Of a DNA stretch of 39,092 bases, positions 30,521 through 38,725 are shown piece by piece. This DNA comes from Eubacteriales bacterium (GTDB taxonomy: Bacteria; Bacillota; Clostridia; Christensenellales; Aristaeellaceae), in contig JAQWCW010000026.1 of assembly GCA_028705775.1 (NCBI GenBank), positions 1-39,092 on the forward strand. Reading direction: 5' to 3'. Under the pieces are notes generated by a model. That model was not told the DNA's origin and ran no database searches. It was given only the letters and a program-made list of their open reading frames with translations. Position numbers and translations under genes: made by a program. Position 1 is the first letter of the stretch. Every line of letters begins with the position of its first letter.

Positions 30521-30640
30521 GGAAGGATTGCCGCCACCATTATTGTCATTGTAATATAATTAACCTTTATTTCAAGCGTTCCGCACAATCCTTCAGGCAC
30601 TTCGCGCAAGCTCCCTTTGCTGCATATGAGCCTCCTTTTG
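30521..30640. repeat. Dispersed repeat A, copy 3 (decayed)
   Basis: It starts GGAAGGATTG, has about 60 bases of AT-rich sequence, then GCACAATCCTTCAGGCACTT, AAGCTCCCTT and GAGCCTCCTTTTG. The two 3' hairpins are partly broken (GGCACTTCGCGCA and CCCTTTGCTGCATATGAG), so it is an older copy than 1 and 2. Confidence 0.75.
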
Positions 30641-30666
30641 CTGAACCGTCAGCTTACGCAGACGCC

Positions 30667-31221
30667 TTATCTGCTTCGCAGGCAAAGCTTCCTATACACC
30701 CGCTGAGCCATCCACTCCTCGCTGACCGCGGCAAGCGCTTCGTCAACGGGAAACCATCTGACGCCGCTGTTTTCATCCGGTTTTGAGCGGATTTGCTCGT
30801 TTTCGTCCGCCTCAAGGAGGTAAGTAACGTTCAGGTGAAGATGGGACGGGACGTACTCGCCGCGCTTTTCATGACCGTCAACCGTAAGGATTTCAAGAGA
30901 AAATATGCTTTTGCTGACGGGCGCAAGCGTCCGGATTCCGCTTTCCTCCCGCGTTTCGCGCAGAGCGACGGAAAGCAAATCCCGCTCGCCGTCCGCGTGT
31001 CCGCCCATCCACGACCATGAGCGGAAAATGTTATGCCACACCATCAGCACCTTATCACGCGAATGGTTGACCGTCCATGACGACGCGCTGAGATGGCAGA
31101 CCTTGTTATCGCGCGTATAAATATCCTCGCCGCTTGCAAGGAGGCGGAGAAGCACGCGCTTGTCCGCCTCCTCCTGCTCGCAGACGGGGCAGAACGCCGC
31201 AACATCCTCATAAAGAGCCAT
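30667..31221 (-). CDS. NUDIX hydrolase
   Basis: A 184-aa NUDIX-fold pyrophosphohydrolase. The Nudix box runs about 73-96: G-G-H-A-D-G-E-R-D-L-L then R-E-T-R-E-E-S-G-I (88-96), with the metal-binding R-E-x-x-E-E intact. At the first acidic position of the G-x5-E consensus there is Arg80, with Glu79 just before it. Residues C11 and C14 (F-C-P-V-C) near the N-terminus might bind metal but lack an obvious second pair. Substrate unknown. GGAGG lies eight bases before ATG 31221. It begins 16 bases after the P-type ATPase stop on the same strand, so it is probably transcribed with the metal operon. Confidence 0.88.
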   Translation of the reverse strand: MALYEDVAAFCPVCEQEEADKRVLLRLLASGEDIYTRDNKVCHLSASSWTVNHSRDKVLMVWHNIFRSWSWMGGHADGERDLLSVALRETREESGIRTLAPVSKSIFSLEILTVDGHEKRGEYVPSHLHLNVTYLLEADENEQIRSKPDENSGVRWFPVDEALAAVSEEWMAQRVYRKLCLRSR

Positions 31222-31237
31222 ATAAATTCCTCCGGAT

Positions 31238-33085
31238 TTACTTATCTCCCGCATTCATTGCGCGAAGCGAGTTGAGAATCGCAAGGAAGGAAACGCCGAC
31301 ATCGGCAAACACGGCAGCCCACATACTCGCTATTCCCATTGCGCCTAGCACGAGCATAGCCGCCTTGACCGCGAGCGCGAAAACGATGTTCTGCTTGACA
31401 ATCGCAAGCGTTCTGCGGGAGAGCTTGATGGCAAGCGCAATCTTTCGGGGGTCGTCGTCCATCAGCACAACATCGGAGGCGTCAATCGCCGCGTCGCTGC
31501 CCAGAGCGCCCATCGCGATTCCTACGTCCGCGCGCTTCAGAACGGGCGCGTCGTTGATTCCATCGCCGACAAACGCGAGCTTTCCGCCGTCTTGTTCAGC
31601 CTTGAGCAGACCTTCAACCCGCATTACCTTATCGGCGGGCAGCAGCTCGGAATGCGTTTCCGTTATGCCAAGCTCCGCCGCAACGCTTTCCGCAACGGAT
31701 TTCCTGTCGCCGGTGAGCATAACGGTTTTCGTTACTCCCGCAGCGTACAGCGCGGCAACCGCCTGCTTCGATTCGGGCTTTACCTCGTCCGAAATCACGA
31801 TATGCCCCGCATACACTCCGCCGATGGCGATATGAATCATCGTTCCCTCGCGATGGCATTGCTTCCACGCGATTCCGTTTTCGTCCATCAGCTTGCTGTT
31901 GCCCGCAAGCACGGTTTTGCCGTCCACAATCGCCCGAATGCCCCTGCCGGAGATGTCCTCAACGCCGGTAATACGGCTCTTGTCAATCGCGCGGTTATAG
32001 GCGGCGCGAAGGGACTGCGATATCGGGTGGTCGGAATAGCTTTCAGCAAGCGCCGCAATTTCGATAAGGTCATGCTCGCCCATTCCGCTTTCATGAACGG
32101 CGGAAACCGCGAAATTACCCTTCGTGAGCGTTCCGGTTTTATCAAAAACAACCGTGTCCGTATTCGCAAGCGCCTCAAGATAGTTCGAGCCTTTTATGAG
32201 AATTCCGCGCCTTGACGCGCCGCCGATTCCCCCGAAAAAGCCGAGCGGAACGGAAATAACGAGCGCGCAGGGGCAGGAGATGACAAGGAAGATTAGCGCG
32301 CGGCTGAGCCAGAGCAGCCACTGACCCGTGAATATGGAGGGAACGACCGTCAAAAGCACGGCAAGCGCAACGACTATCGGAGTATAGACCTTTGCAAAGC
32401 GCGTAATGAATTTTTCTGTTTTCGCCTTGCCGGTTTCGGCATTTTCGACAAGCTCGATAATCTTGCTGACGGTGGACTCGCCGTAAACAGAGGTGGTGCG
32501 AATCCGCAAAAGCCCCGAAAGGTTGACGCAGCCGCTGAGAACGCTGTCTCCCGCCGCTACATCGCGCGGAAGGCTTTCGCCTGTCAGCGCAGTAGTATTG
32601 AGCGTTGAATCGCCCGAAACAATAACGCCGTCAAGAGGAATCTTTTCGCCTGCCTTTACAACGATTACGCTCCCGCTTTCAACATCCCCCGGCGCTACGC
32701 GGACAAGCTCGCCGTCCTTTTCGATATTCGCGTAATCGGGGCGAATGTCCATCAGCGCGGTAACGGACGCGCGGCTCTTGTCAACCGCAATATCCTGAAA
32801 CAGCTCGCCAATCTGATACAGCAGCATTACAAGGCACGCTTCGGGATATTCCCCTATGGCGATTGCGCCCGCCGTCGCGATTGTCATAAGGAAGCACTCG
32901 TCAAAAACCTCGCCGTGAAAAATGTTTTTAACCGCCTTTATAACTATATCGCCGCCGATTAGAAGGTAAGACGCAATGTACACGACGGTCTTTACGGTTT
33001 CGGAAACCGGCGCAAGAAACGCAAACAAAAACATGACTGCGCTGATGATTATTCTAAGTAGAGTCTCCTTTTGCTCCCTTTCCAT
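31238..33085 (-). CDS. cadA: Zn/Cd/Pb-type heavy-metal P1B-ATPase
   Basis: A 615-aa P1B-type metal exporter. Membrane CPC motif at 271-273, actuator T-G-E at 168-170, phosphorylation loop D315-K-T-G-T, the S-D-H-P motif of the nucleotide domain, and hinge G-D-G-I-N-D (about 511-516). In the penultimate membrane segment A-D-V-G-V-S supplies the Asp typical of Zn2+/Cd2+/Pb2+ pumps (P1B-2). There is no N-terminal HMA domain or CxxC motif; the protein starts almost directly with membrane helices. GGAGG lies seven bases before the ATG. It follows the CadC-like repressor by 12 bases, the standard cadCA layout. The gene name is by family resemblance only; zntA would fit equally. Confidence 0.94.
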   Translation of the reverse strand: MEREQKETLLRIIISAVMFLFAFLAPVSETVKTVVYIASYLLIGGDIVIKAVKNIFHGEVFDECFLMTIATAGAIAIGEYPEACLVMLLYQIGELFQDIAVDKSRASVTALMDIRPDYANIEKDGELVRVAPGDVESGSVIVVKAGEKIPLDGVIVSGDSTLNTTALTGESLPRDVAAGDSVLSGCVNLSGLLRIRTTSVYGESTVSKIIELVENAETGKAKTEKFITRFAKVYTPIVVALAVLLTVVPSIFTGQWLLWLSRALIFLVISCPCALVISVPLGFFGGIGGASRRGILIKGSNYLEALANTDTVVFDKTGTLTKGNFAVSAVHESGMGEHDLIEIAALAESYSDHPISQSLRAAYNRAIDKSRITGVEDISGRGIRAIVDGKTVLAGNSKLMDENGIAWKQCHREGTMIHIAIGGVYAGHIVISDEVKPESKQAVAALYAAGVTKTVMLTGDRKSVAESVAAELGITETHSELLPADKVMRVEGLLKAEQDGGKLAFVGDGINDAPVLKRADVGIAMGALGSDAAIDASDVVLMDDDPRKIALAIKLSRRTLAIVKQNIVFALAVKAAMLVLGAMGIASMWAAVFADVGVSFLAILNSLRAMNAGDK

Positions 33086-33097
33086 CTGAATCCTCCT

Positions 33098-33454
33098 TCA
33101 CTCGCTTACGTGTTCAAGCGCCCTTTCAAGGATTTGCTGAACGTGCTCATCGCTCAGGGAATAGTAGACCGTTTTGTTATCCCTGCGGCAGCGCACAAGC
33201 GCCGAGGCGCGCAGGGTGGACAGCTGATGCGAAACCGCGGATTTGGTCATGCTCAAAACGTTTGCAATATCGCACACGCACATCTCATGCTGGTCAAGCG
33301 CCCACAGAATCTTTACGCGCGTCGGGTCGCCCATTACCTTGAAGAACGCCGTAAGCCTGTCAAGCGCGGGGTTTGACTTAAACCTTTCCATAACGGTATC
33401 AACCACGTCGGTATGGACTGCCGTGCAGTCGCATATGAACTCGTTGCGCGACAT
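33098..33454 (-). CDS. cadC: ArsR/SmtB-family metal-sensing repressor (CadC type)
   Basis: A 118-aa winged-helix repressor that releases its operator when metal binds. Two metal sites are readable. The alpha3N site has C8, C10 and H14 near the N-terminus with C59-V-C61-D in the alpha3 region. The alpha5 site has D102, H104, H115 and E118, the exact D-x-H-x10-H-x2-E spacing of SmtB/CadC zinc sites. The recognition helix is S-K/T-x-S-A-V-S-H-Q-L-S-x-L. I start at ATG 33454 with GGGGCGAG upstream; an in-frame TTG at 33487 lies inside the operator and is unlikely. It is first in the operon with the P-type ATPase and a NUDIX hydrolase. Confidence 0.93.
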   Translation of the reverse strand: MSRNEFICDCTAVHTDVVDTVMERFKSNPALDRLTAFFKVMGDPTRVKILWALDQHEMCVCDIANVLSMTKSAVSHQLSTLRASALVRCRRDNKTVYYSLSDEHVQQILERALEHVSE

Positions 33455-33470
33455 ACTCTCGCCCCTTTCA

Positions 33471-33488
33471 GTTGAGTGTTCCCTCAAC
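33471..33488. promoter_or_regulatory. ArsR-type operator 1 of the cad operon
   Basis: GTTGAG-TGTTCC-CTCAAC, perfect 6-base inverted arms with a 6-base centre. It lies just downstream of the predicted transcription start, between promoter and repressor gene. Confidence 0.75.
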
Positions 33489-33495
33489 CATGATT

Positions 33496-33525
33496 ATTAT
33501 AGTTGAGTATACGCTCAACTGTCAA
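33496..33525 (-). promoter_or_regulatory. Consensus promoter of the cad operon with embedded operator 2
   Basis: On the minus strand TTGACA (33525-33520) and TATAAT (33501-33496) are both perfect consensus, 18 bases apart. The spacer is exactly GTTGAG-CGTATA-CTCAAC, the same inverted repeat as operator 1. Repressor bound there would block RNA polymerase directly. Confidence 0.85.
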
Positions 33526-33730
33526 TAGGCAATTTGGAAATTCCCAAAAATATTTTTGCCGCGCGCGTTATGGAAAAAAGCCTTTCTTCCTATAACAAAT
33601 GCGTTTGAGCCTGCCCCTCTCCATCTTAACTACTTCGGCTGAGCCTGCTCCTCTCCTCACTTCCTTTGCTTCATGAATCGGAATACTTTTCGCATTTGCT
33701 ATTGCCCGCGTATTTTTTCGCGTGATATAC

Positions 33731-33759
33731 TTGACAAGGGCTTAGGACTTTCGTATAAT
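33731..33759 (+). promoter_or_regulatory. Consensus promoter of the his operon
   Basis: TTGACA (33731-33736) and TATAAT (33754-33759) are perfect consensus with 17-base spacing. Transcription should start near 33766, about 63 bases before hisZ. Confidence 0.9.
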
Positions 33760-33799
33760 CGTTATCACTTTATTGTGGTAAAGCGTTATCACAATAAAG
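33760..33799 (+). promoter_or_regulatory. Inverted-repeat operator of the his operon
   Basis: CTTTATTGTGGTAA (33768-33781) and TTATCACAATAAAG (33786-33799) are inverted with one mismatch and a 4-base centre. A third half-site CGTTATCAC (33760-33768) repeats 33784-33792 directly. Lying right at the start site of a consensus promoter, it fits a repressor operator. A histidine-responsive repressor is a guess. Confidence 0.6.
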
Positions 33800-33828
33800 C
33801 TGTAATTCAACCAAAGCGAGGTATTATA

Positions 33829-35037
33829 ATGGAGCTTACAAGGCAGCAGATACCGGAGGGTATGCAGGACGTTATGCCCGGGCAGTGCGCGCTTATGCGG
33901 CGCTGCGAGAACTCGCTGCGCAAGCTGTTTTCATTGAGCGGCTATCAGGAAGTTCAGACGCCGATGCTGGAATTCCTCTCCGTATTCACGAGCGAGGACC
34001 ACGGAATATCGGCGCGCAAGATGTGGAAAACCTTTGACCGCGAGGGCAGGATTTTAACGCTCAGACCCGACTCAACCGCGCCGGCGGTAAGGCTCGCCTC
34101 GACGCGCCTTTTCAGGAATCTGCCGGCTCGCCTTTCCTATATACAAAGCATTGCCACCTGCGAGGATATCGGCGAGGCAAGCCTTAACGAAAACACGCAG
34201 GCAGGCGTTGAGCTGATTGGCTCAAACGGAGCGGAAGCGGACGCGGAAATTATAGCTCTTGCCGCGCGGTGCCTGCGCGCGGTCGGTTTGGACGAATTCC
34301 TGATTGATTTGGGGCAGGTCGAGTTCTTTTACGGGCTTATGGAGGAGGCGGGGCTTTCCCGCGACACGAGCCTTGAGCTTGCCGAAAGCCTTGCGAAAAA
34401 GGACATTCTCGGAATGGAGCTGCTTCTTTCCCGCTCGGGCGCGAGCAAGGAGGCAATGCAAAAGCTTATGCTTCTTCCCAGCCTTTACGGCGGCGAGGAG
34501 GTTTTTGAGCGTGCGGAAAAGCTGTCCGACAATCCGCGCTGCCAATGCGCGCTGAAAAATCTGAAGGATATTCTCGCGGCGCTCGACGTTTACGGTCTGC
34601 GCTCGATGGTTTCGATTGATTTGGGGCTTATTTACAAAAGCTATTACAACGGAATGATTTTCAGGGGAATCACGGACGCATTGGGGCAGCCGCTTATATC
34701 CGGCGGAAGGTACGACGGGCTGCCGCAGAGCTTTTCGCTGAAAGCGCCCGCAACCGGCTTCGGGCTAAGCCTTTCTCAGCTTATGATAGCGCTCGAAAGA
34801 AAGAACGGAGCACCTGAAATACCCGTAACGCATACGCTGGTCGGCTTCTGCGACGGAGCGCTTGCAACGGCGGCGCGCCTTTGTGAGGACGAGCGGAGCG
34901 CAGGCAGGAGCGCGGCGCTTATATACGACGGCGGGCGCGAAAAGCTTACCGAAATGCTTACGGCGGGAAGCTGCAAGGCTGCCGTATGGATTGGCAAGTC
35001 CGGCAAAGCAGAGAAGCTCGGAGGCGAAGCAAAATGA
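33829..35037 (+). CDS. hisZ: ATP phosphoribosyltransferase regulatory subunit HisZ
   Basis: A 402-aa catalytically dead histidyl-tRNA-synthetase paralogue that pairs with short HisG to form the active, feedback-regulated first enzyme of histidine synthesis. A class II aaRS-like core runs from about 1 to 320: P-E-G-M-Q-D at 8-13, a motif-2-like R-I-L-T-L-R-P-D-S-T, and a motif-3-like G-G-R-Y-D-G followed by P-A-T-G-F-G-L-S. A reduced C-terminal part of about 70 residues follows. I start at ATG 33829 with GAGG seven bases upstream; the frame is open to 33673, but that would cross the promoter. It is first of the his operon, and its stop overlaps hisG (ATGA). Confidence 0.92.
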   Translation: MELTRQQIPEGMQDVMPGQCALMRRCENSLRKLFSLSGYQEVQTPMLEFLSVFTSEDHGISARKMWKTFDREGRILTLRPDSTAPAVRLASTRLFRNLPARLSYIQSIATCEDIGEASLNENTQAGVELIGSNGAEADAEIIALAARCLRAVGLDEFLIDLGQVEFFYGLMEEAGLSRDTSLELAESLAKKDILGMELLLSRSGASKEAMQKLMLLPSLYGGEEVFERAEKLSDNPRCQCALKNLKDILAALDVYGLRSMVSIDLGLIYKSYYNGMIFRGITDALGQPLISGGRYDGLPQSFSLKAPATGFGLSLSQLMIALERKNGAPEIPVTHTLVGFCDGALATAARLCEDERSAGRSAALIYDGGREKLTEMLTAGSCKAAVWIGKSGKAEKLGGEAK

Positions 35038-35675
35038 TAACGATAGCGCTTGCAAAGGGACGGCTTGCCGAGGAAACGATGACGCTTCTGGAAAAGCTCG
35101 GAATCGACTGCTCAGAGCCGCGCTCGCCCGGAAGAAAGCTCGTTCTTACCGATAAAACCGGCGAGTACAGCTTTATACTGGTAAAGCCCTCCGACGTTCC
35201 GACCTATGTATACCACGGAGTTGCGGACATCGGCGTGGCAGGCAAGGATACGCTGATGGAGCAGAATAAGCCAATCTGCGAGGTGCTGGATTTGGGCTTC
35301 GGGCGGTGCAAGCTTGCAATCGCGGGCAAGCCCGAAATGCGGGACAAGCAGAACACAAGCGGAAGCTGGCGCGTAGCGACAAAGTACCCGCAGATAGCGC
35401 GGCGCTTTTACGGCGGGCGCGGGCAGACAATAGAGATTATCAAGCTGAACGGCTCGGTGGAATTAGGGCCGCTTGTCGGGCTTTCGCACGTTATTCTGGA
35501 TATAGTGGAAAGCGGCTCGACGCTTCGCGCAAACGGGCTTGAGGTTTTCGAGGATGTATGCGAGGTCAGCGCGCGGCTCGTGGTGAACGAGGTCAGCCTG
35601 AAAACAAAGCAGGCGGAAATACGCCCGCTGATTGACAGGATTTCGGAGCTTACGAAAGAAAGGGAGGAAAAATAA
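35034..35675 (+). CDS. hisG: ATP phosphoribosyltransferase, short form
   Basis: A 213-aa catalytic subunit joining ATP and PRPP to N1-(5-phosphoribosyl)-ATP, the committed step of histidine synthesis. The short form lacks the regulatory ACT-like domain and needs HisZ, which is encoded directly upstream with a 4-base overlap. Family features include I-A-L-A-K-G-R-L (about 4-11), D-V-P-T-Y-V-Y-H-G-V-A-D-I-G-V-A-G-K-D (about 52-70) and the PRPP-binding D-I-V-E-S-G-S-T-L (about 161-169). The start at 35034 is fixed by the overlap. Its stop overlaps the hisD start by one base. Confidence 0.95.
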   Translation: MITIALAKGRLAEETMTLLEKLGIDCSEPRSPGRKLVLTDKTGEYSFILVKPSDVPTYVYHGVADIGVAGKDTLMEQNKPICEVLDLGFGRCKLAIAGKPEMRDKQNTSGSWRVATKYPQIARRFYGGRGQTIEIIKLNGSVELGPLVGLSHVILDIVESGSTLRANGLEVFEDVCEVSARLVVNEVSLKTKQAEIRPLIDRISELTKEREEK

Positions 35676-36973
35676 TGCTGCCTATATTTTCTATAAGCGA
35701 CAGGGTCAAGGTTGAGGAAAGGCTGCTGAAGCGCTCGCAGCTCGACGATGAAAACGTGACGGAAAGCGTCAAGGATATAATCAAAAACGTGCGCGAAAGA
35801 GGCGACGCGGCGCTTTGCGAATACACGGAAAAGTTTGACGGAGTAAGGTTTTCGGAGGCGCGCGATATGCTCGTCACCCGCGAGGAAATCGACGCCGCCT
35901 ACGCCGCCGCAGACCCCGAATGGCTTGAGGATATGCGCAAGGCGAAAGCGAACATAATCGCCTTCCACGAAAAGCAGAAGCGCGAAACATGGGTTGACTT
36001 CAAGCCCGGCAGCGCGCTCGGGCAGATGATTCGCCCCCTCTCCCGCGTCGGGCTTTACGTTCCCGGCGGAACGGCGGCTTACCCCTCCTCCGTTATGATG
36101 GAGGCGCTTCCCGCGCTCGTAGCAGGCGTTGAGGATATAGTTATGGTAACGCCTCCGGGCAAGGACGGCGGCGTATCCTTCCCCCTGAGCATTGTCGCGG
36201 CGGACATGGCAGGCGTAACGCGCATATACAAGGTCGGCGGCGCGCAGGCGGTTGCCGCGCTCGCGTTCGGAACGGAAACGATTCCGCGCGTCGATAAAAT
36301 AACAGGCCCCGGAAACATTTATGTCGCAACGGCAAAGCGCGAGGTTTTCGGCTATACCGGCATCGATATGTTCGCAGGCCCGAGCGAGGTGCTTGTAATA
36401 GCGGACGAAAGCGCGAATCCCGCGTATGTAGCCGCAGACTTGCTCTCGCAGGCGGAGCATGACCGCCTCAGCGCCGTTATGCTGATTACGGATTCGCAGG
36501 ATATTGCCGAAAAGACCGCCGCTGAGGTTGAAAAGCAGCTTGCGGCTCTGCCGCGCGTGGAAATTGCGCGCAAATCGCTCGAAAACTACGGCGCGATTGT
36601 GGTTACGAATAACCTGCTCGAAGCCGCGGAGCTGGCAAGCGATATCGCTCCGGAGCATCTGGAGCTTTGCGTAAAGGAGCCGTTCAACCTGCTTGGCTAC
36701 ATCCGCAACGCCGGCGCAATTTTCCTCGGGCATATGAGTCCCGAACCGCTCGGCGACTATTTTGCAGGCCCGAATCACGTTCTGCCGACAAGCGGAACGG
36801 CGCGCTTCTTCTCGCCCCTTTCCGTGGACGATTTCGTGAAGCGCACGAGCCTTATCTATTACAGCAGGGAAAAGCTCATGGAGAGCGCGGACAGCATAAT
36901 AAACCTTGCCAGAAGCGAGGGGCTTGACGCGCACGCAAACGCGGTGCTGATACGCAAAAAGGACGCCGAATAA
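35675..36973 (+). CDS. hisD: Histidinol dehydrogenase
   Basis: A 432-aa zinc enzyme that oxidises L-histidinol to L-histidine in two NAD-dependent steps, the last reactions of the pathway. Seen are Y-V-P-G-G-T-A-A-Y-P-S-S (about 129-140), the NAD-site V-G-G-A-Q-A-V-A-A-L-A-F-G-T, G-P-G-N-I-Y-V, the zinc ligands in L-S-Q-A-E-H-D and the E-H-L-E-L segment, and P-N-H-V-L-P-T-S-G-T-A-R near 368-379. Full length compared with the usual 425-435 aa. It overlaps hisG by one base and is followed ten bases later by hisB; hisC, often between them, is absent. Confidence 0.96.
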   Translation: MLPIFSISDRVKVEERLLKRSQLDDENVTESVKDIIKNVRERGDAALCEYTEKFDGVRFSEARDMLVTREEIDAAYAAADPEWLEDMRKAKANIIAFHEKQKRETWVDFKPGSALGQMIRPLSRVGLYVPGGTAAYPSSVMMEALPALVAGVEDIVMVTPPGKDGGVSFPLSIVAADMAGVTRIYKVGGAQAVAALAFGTETIPRVDKITGPGNIYVATAKREVFGYTGIDMFAGPSEVLVIADESANPAYVAADLLSQAEHDRLSAVMLITDSQDIAEKTAAEVEKQLAALPRVEIARKSLENYGAIVVTNNLLEAAELASDIAPEHLELCVKEPFNLLGYIRNAGAIFLGHMSPEPLGDYFAGPNHVLPTSGTARFFSPLSVDDFVKRTSLIYYSREKLMESADSIINLARSEGLDAHANAVLIRKKDAE

Positions 36974-36983
36974 GGAGCAGAAA

Positions 36984-37568
36984 ATGAGAACAGCTGAAAT
37001 TGCAAGGCGGACAAAGGAAACCGATATAACGGTAAAAATCAATCTGGACGAATCCTGCGAGGCGGTCGTCGATACGGGCATCGGCTTTCTTGACCATATG
37101 CTTACGGCGTTTGCGCGCTTTGCCTTCATTTCGCTTTCTGTGAAATGCAAGGGCGACCTTAACGTTGACGGGCACCACACGGCGGAGGACGTCGGAATTG
37201 CGATAGGCGACGCGCTGCTTTCGGCAATAGGCGGCAAGGAGGGCATCCGCAGGATGGGCTTTGCACGAATTGCAATGGACGAGGCGCTTGCGGAGGCGAC
37301 GCTGGATTTGTCAGGACGACCCTTCCTCGTTTTCCGCGCGATGTTCACCTCCCCGATGATAGGCGATATGGATACTCAGCTTTTCGAGGAGTTCTTCCGC
37401 GCGCTTGCCTCGCACAGCCTGATGACGCTGCACCTTACCGTCCCCTACGGCTCAAATTCGCACCATATGGCTGAGGCAATGTTCAAGGCGTTCGGAAAAG
37501 CGCTTGCCGAGGCGGTTTCCTATGACGAGAGAATCAAAGGCGTTATGTCCACAAAGGGCGTACTGTAA
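36984..37568 (+). CDS. hisB: Imidazoleglycerol-phosphate dehydratase
   Basis: A 194-aa manganese-dependent dehydratase converting imidazole glycerol phosphate to imidazole acetol phosphate, the monofunctional Gram-positive form. The metal-binding His clusters are clear: G-F-L-D-H-M-L (about 34-40), D-G-H-H-T-A-E-D (about 61-68), A-S-H-S (about 141-144) and S-H-H-M-A-E-A (about 159-165). AAGGAG lies seven bases before the ATG. It sits between hisD and hisA with short gaps; hisH, commonly between B and A, is missing. Confidence 0.96.
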   Translation: MRTAEIARRTKETDITVKINLDESCEAVVDTGIGFLDHMLTAFARFAFISLSVKCKGDLNVDGHHTAEDVGIAIGDALLSAIGGKEGIRRMGFARIAMDEALAEATLDLSGRPFLVFRAMFTSPMIGDMDTQLFEEFFRALASHSLMTLHLTVPYGSNSHHMAEAMFKAFGKALAEAVSYDERIKGVMSTKGVL

Positions 37569-37580
37569 CAGGAGATAGTT

Positions 37581-38294
37581 ATGATTTTATATCCGGCAAT
37601 AGATATGCTCGGTGGGCGCGCGGTTCGCCTCCGTCAGGGCAGCAGGGACGCAAAAACCGACTACGGCTCGCCGCTTGATATGGCGGAAAAGTGGAAAGCG
37701 CTCGGCGCAAGGAGCCTGCACATTGTTGACCTTGACGGCGCGTTCACGGGCGAGGCAGGCAATCTGCCGATTTTAAGGGAGATTGCCGAAAAAAGCGGGC
37801 TGTTCATCGAGCTTGGCGGCGGAATCCGCACGATGGAGGACATCCGCCTTCGCATAGACTGCGGCGTTTCGCGCGTCATTCTCGGCACGGCGGCTGTAGA
37901 AAATCCTGAGCTGGTGAAAAGCGCCGTCAAACAATACGGCGATAAAATAGCCGTCGGAATCGACGCGAAGGACGGCATAGTAATGACGCGCGGCTGGCTC
38001 GGCAAAAGCGGGCTGTCGGCGGTGGATTTTGCGCTTTCCATGCGCGAAATCGGAGTCAAAACCATCATCTATACCGACATCAGCCGCGACGGAATGCTCA
38101 TTGGCCCGAACCTTGAACGCACCCGCGAAATGGTCGAAAAAACAAATCTCGACGTTATCGGAAGCGGCGGCGTTTCCTCTGCCGAGGATATCGCGGGGCT
38201 TAGAAAAGCCGGCTGCGCCGGAGCAATAACAGGAAAAGCAATCTATGAAGGAACGCTTAGCATCAGCGAAGCGCTTGCGGAGGCGGAAGGATGA
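37581..38294 (+). CDS. hisA: ProFAR isomerase HisA
   Basis: A 237-aa TIM-barrel isomerase that turns ProFAR into PRFAR. The start motif [15 protein letters not shown] is typical, with the catalytic base Asp8 analogue (in A-I-D-M). E-L-G-G-G-I-R and the second acid in Y-T-D-I-S-R-D-G (about 167-174) are present, and the phosphate-gripping G-S-G-G-V and [11 protein letters not shown] motifs follow. It resembles HisA rather than its paralogue HisF (A-V-R-L and T-D-I-S-R-D-G). It overlaps hisI by four bases. No hisF is next to it, which is unusual. Confidence 0.95.
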   Translation: MILYPAIDMLGGRAVRLRQGSRDAKTDYGSPLDMAEKWKALGARSLHIVDLDGAFTGEAGNLPILREIAEKSGLFIELGGGIRTMEDIRLRIDCGVSRVILGTAAVENPELVKSAVKQYGDKIAVGIDAKDGIVMTRGWLGKSGLSAVDFALSMREIGVKTIIYTDISRDGMLIGPNLERTREMVEKTNLDVIGSGGVSSAEDIAGLRKAGCAGAITGKAIYEGTLSISEALAEAEG

Positions 38295-38611
38295 ACCTGA
38301 GCGAAATCAAGTTTGACGAAAAAGGCCTTGTGCCGGCGATTGCGCAGGACGCCGAAACGGGCGATGTGCTGATGCTCGCGTACATGAACCGCGAAAGCCT
38401 TGAGCTGACTATCAAAACCCGCCGCGCAACCTATTTCAGCCGAAGCAGGCAGAAGCTCTGGCTCAAGGGCGAAACCTCCGGCCATTTTCAGGACGTTTCC
38501 GAAATCTACTACGACTGCGACGGCGACACAATCCTGCTCAAAATCCACCAAACCGGCGCCGCCTGCCACACGGGCAACCGCTCCTGCTTCTTTCGCAAAA
38601 TCGAAATCTGA
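38291..38611 (+). CDS. hisI: Phosphoribosyl-AMP cyclohydrolase
   Basis: A 106-aa zinc/magnesium cyclohydrolase that opens the purine ring of phosphoribosyl-AMP, the third step of histidine synthesis. Zinc ligands C76, C92 and C99 are seen (in Y-D-C-D-G-D and A-C-H-T-G-N-R-S-C), and the D75-x-D77-x-D79 cluster binds magnesium. There is no fused HisE pyrophosphohydrolase domain, and no hisE follows. It overlaps hisA by four bases (ATGA) and is the last gene of the operon in this window. Confidence 0.95.
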   Translation: MNLSEIKFDEKGLVPAIAQDAETGDVLMLAYMNRESLELTIKTRRATYFSRSRQKLWLKGETSGHFQDVSEIYYDCDGDTILLKIHQTGAACHTGNRSCFFRKIEI

Positions 38612-38725
38612 GCGCGCGAAAAGCAGGCGAGTCGTACAGTCTGCGAGTTTATGCTCAAGCGCGACGCGGGGCTGATTTTAGCAGTTGTGTGAAAACAGTA
38701 TGTGATTTAAGCGAAAGCAACCTGT

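Larger units (their letters stand above)
33526..33828. other. Divergent intergenic region between cad and his operons
   Basis: No gene is supported. The region holds two imperfect direct repeats, TGAGCCTGCYCCTCTCC, at about 33606 and 33640, the his promoter and its inverted repeat. No T-box or leader-peptide signature is seen before hisZ. Confidence 0.6.

Noticed and set aside
33455-33487. Longer start (TTG) for the CadC-like repressor
   Set aside because: The TTG lies inside operator 1 and lacks a ribosome binding site, while ATG 33454 has one.
33526-33828. T-box or histidine leader peptide before hisZ
   Set aside because: No GGGTGGNACCGCG-type T-box and no His-codon run; only an inverted repeat is present.
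35408-37348. 646-codon open frame on the minus strand
   Set aside because: It lies antisense to hisG-hisD-hisB, which are clearly recognisable. The product has no family features.
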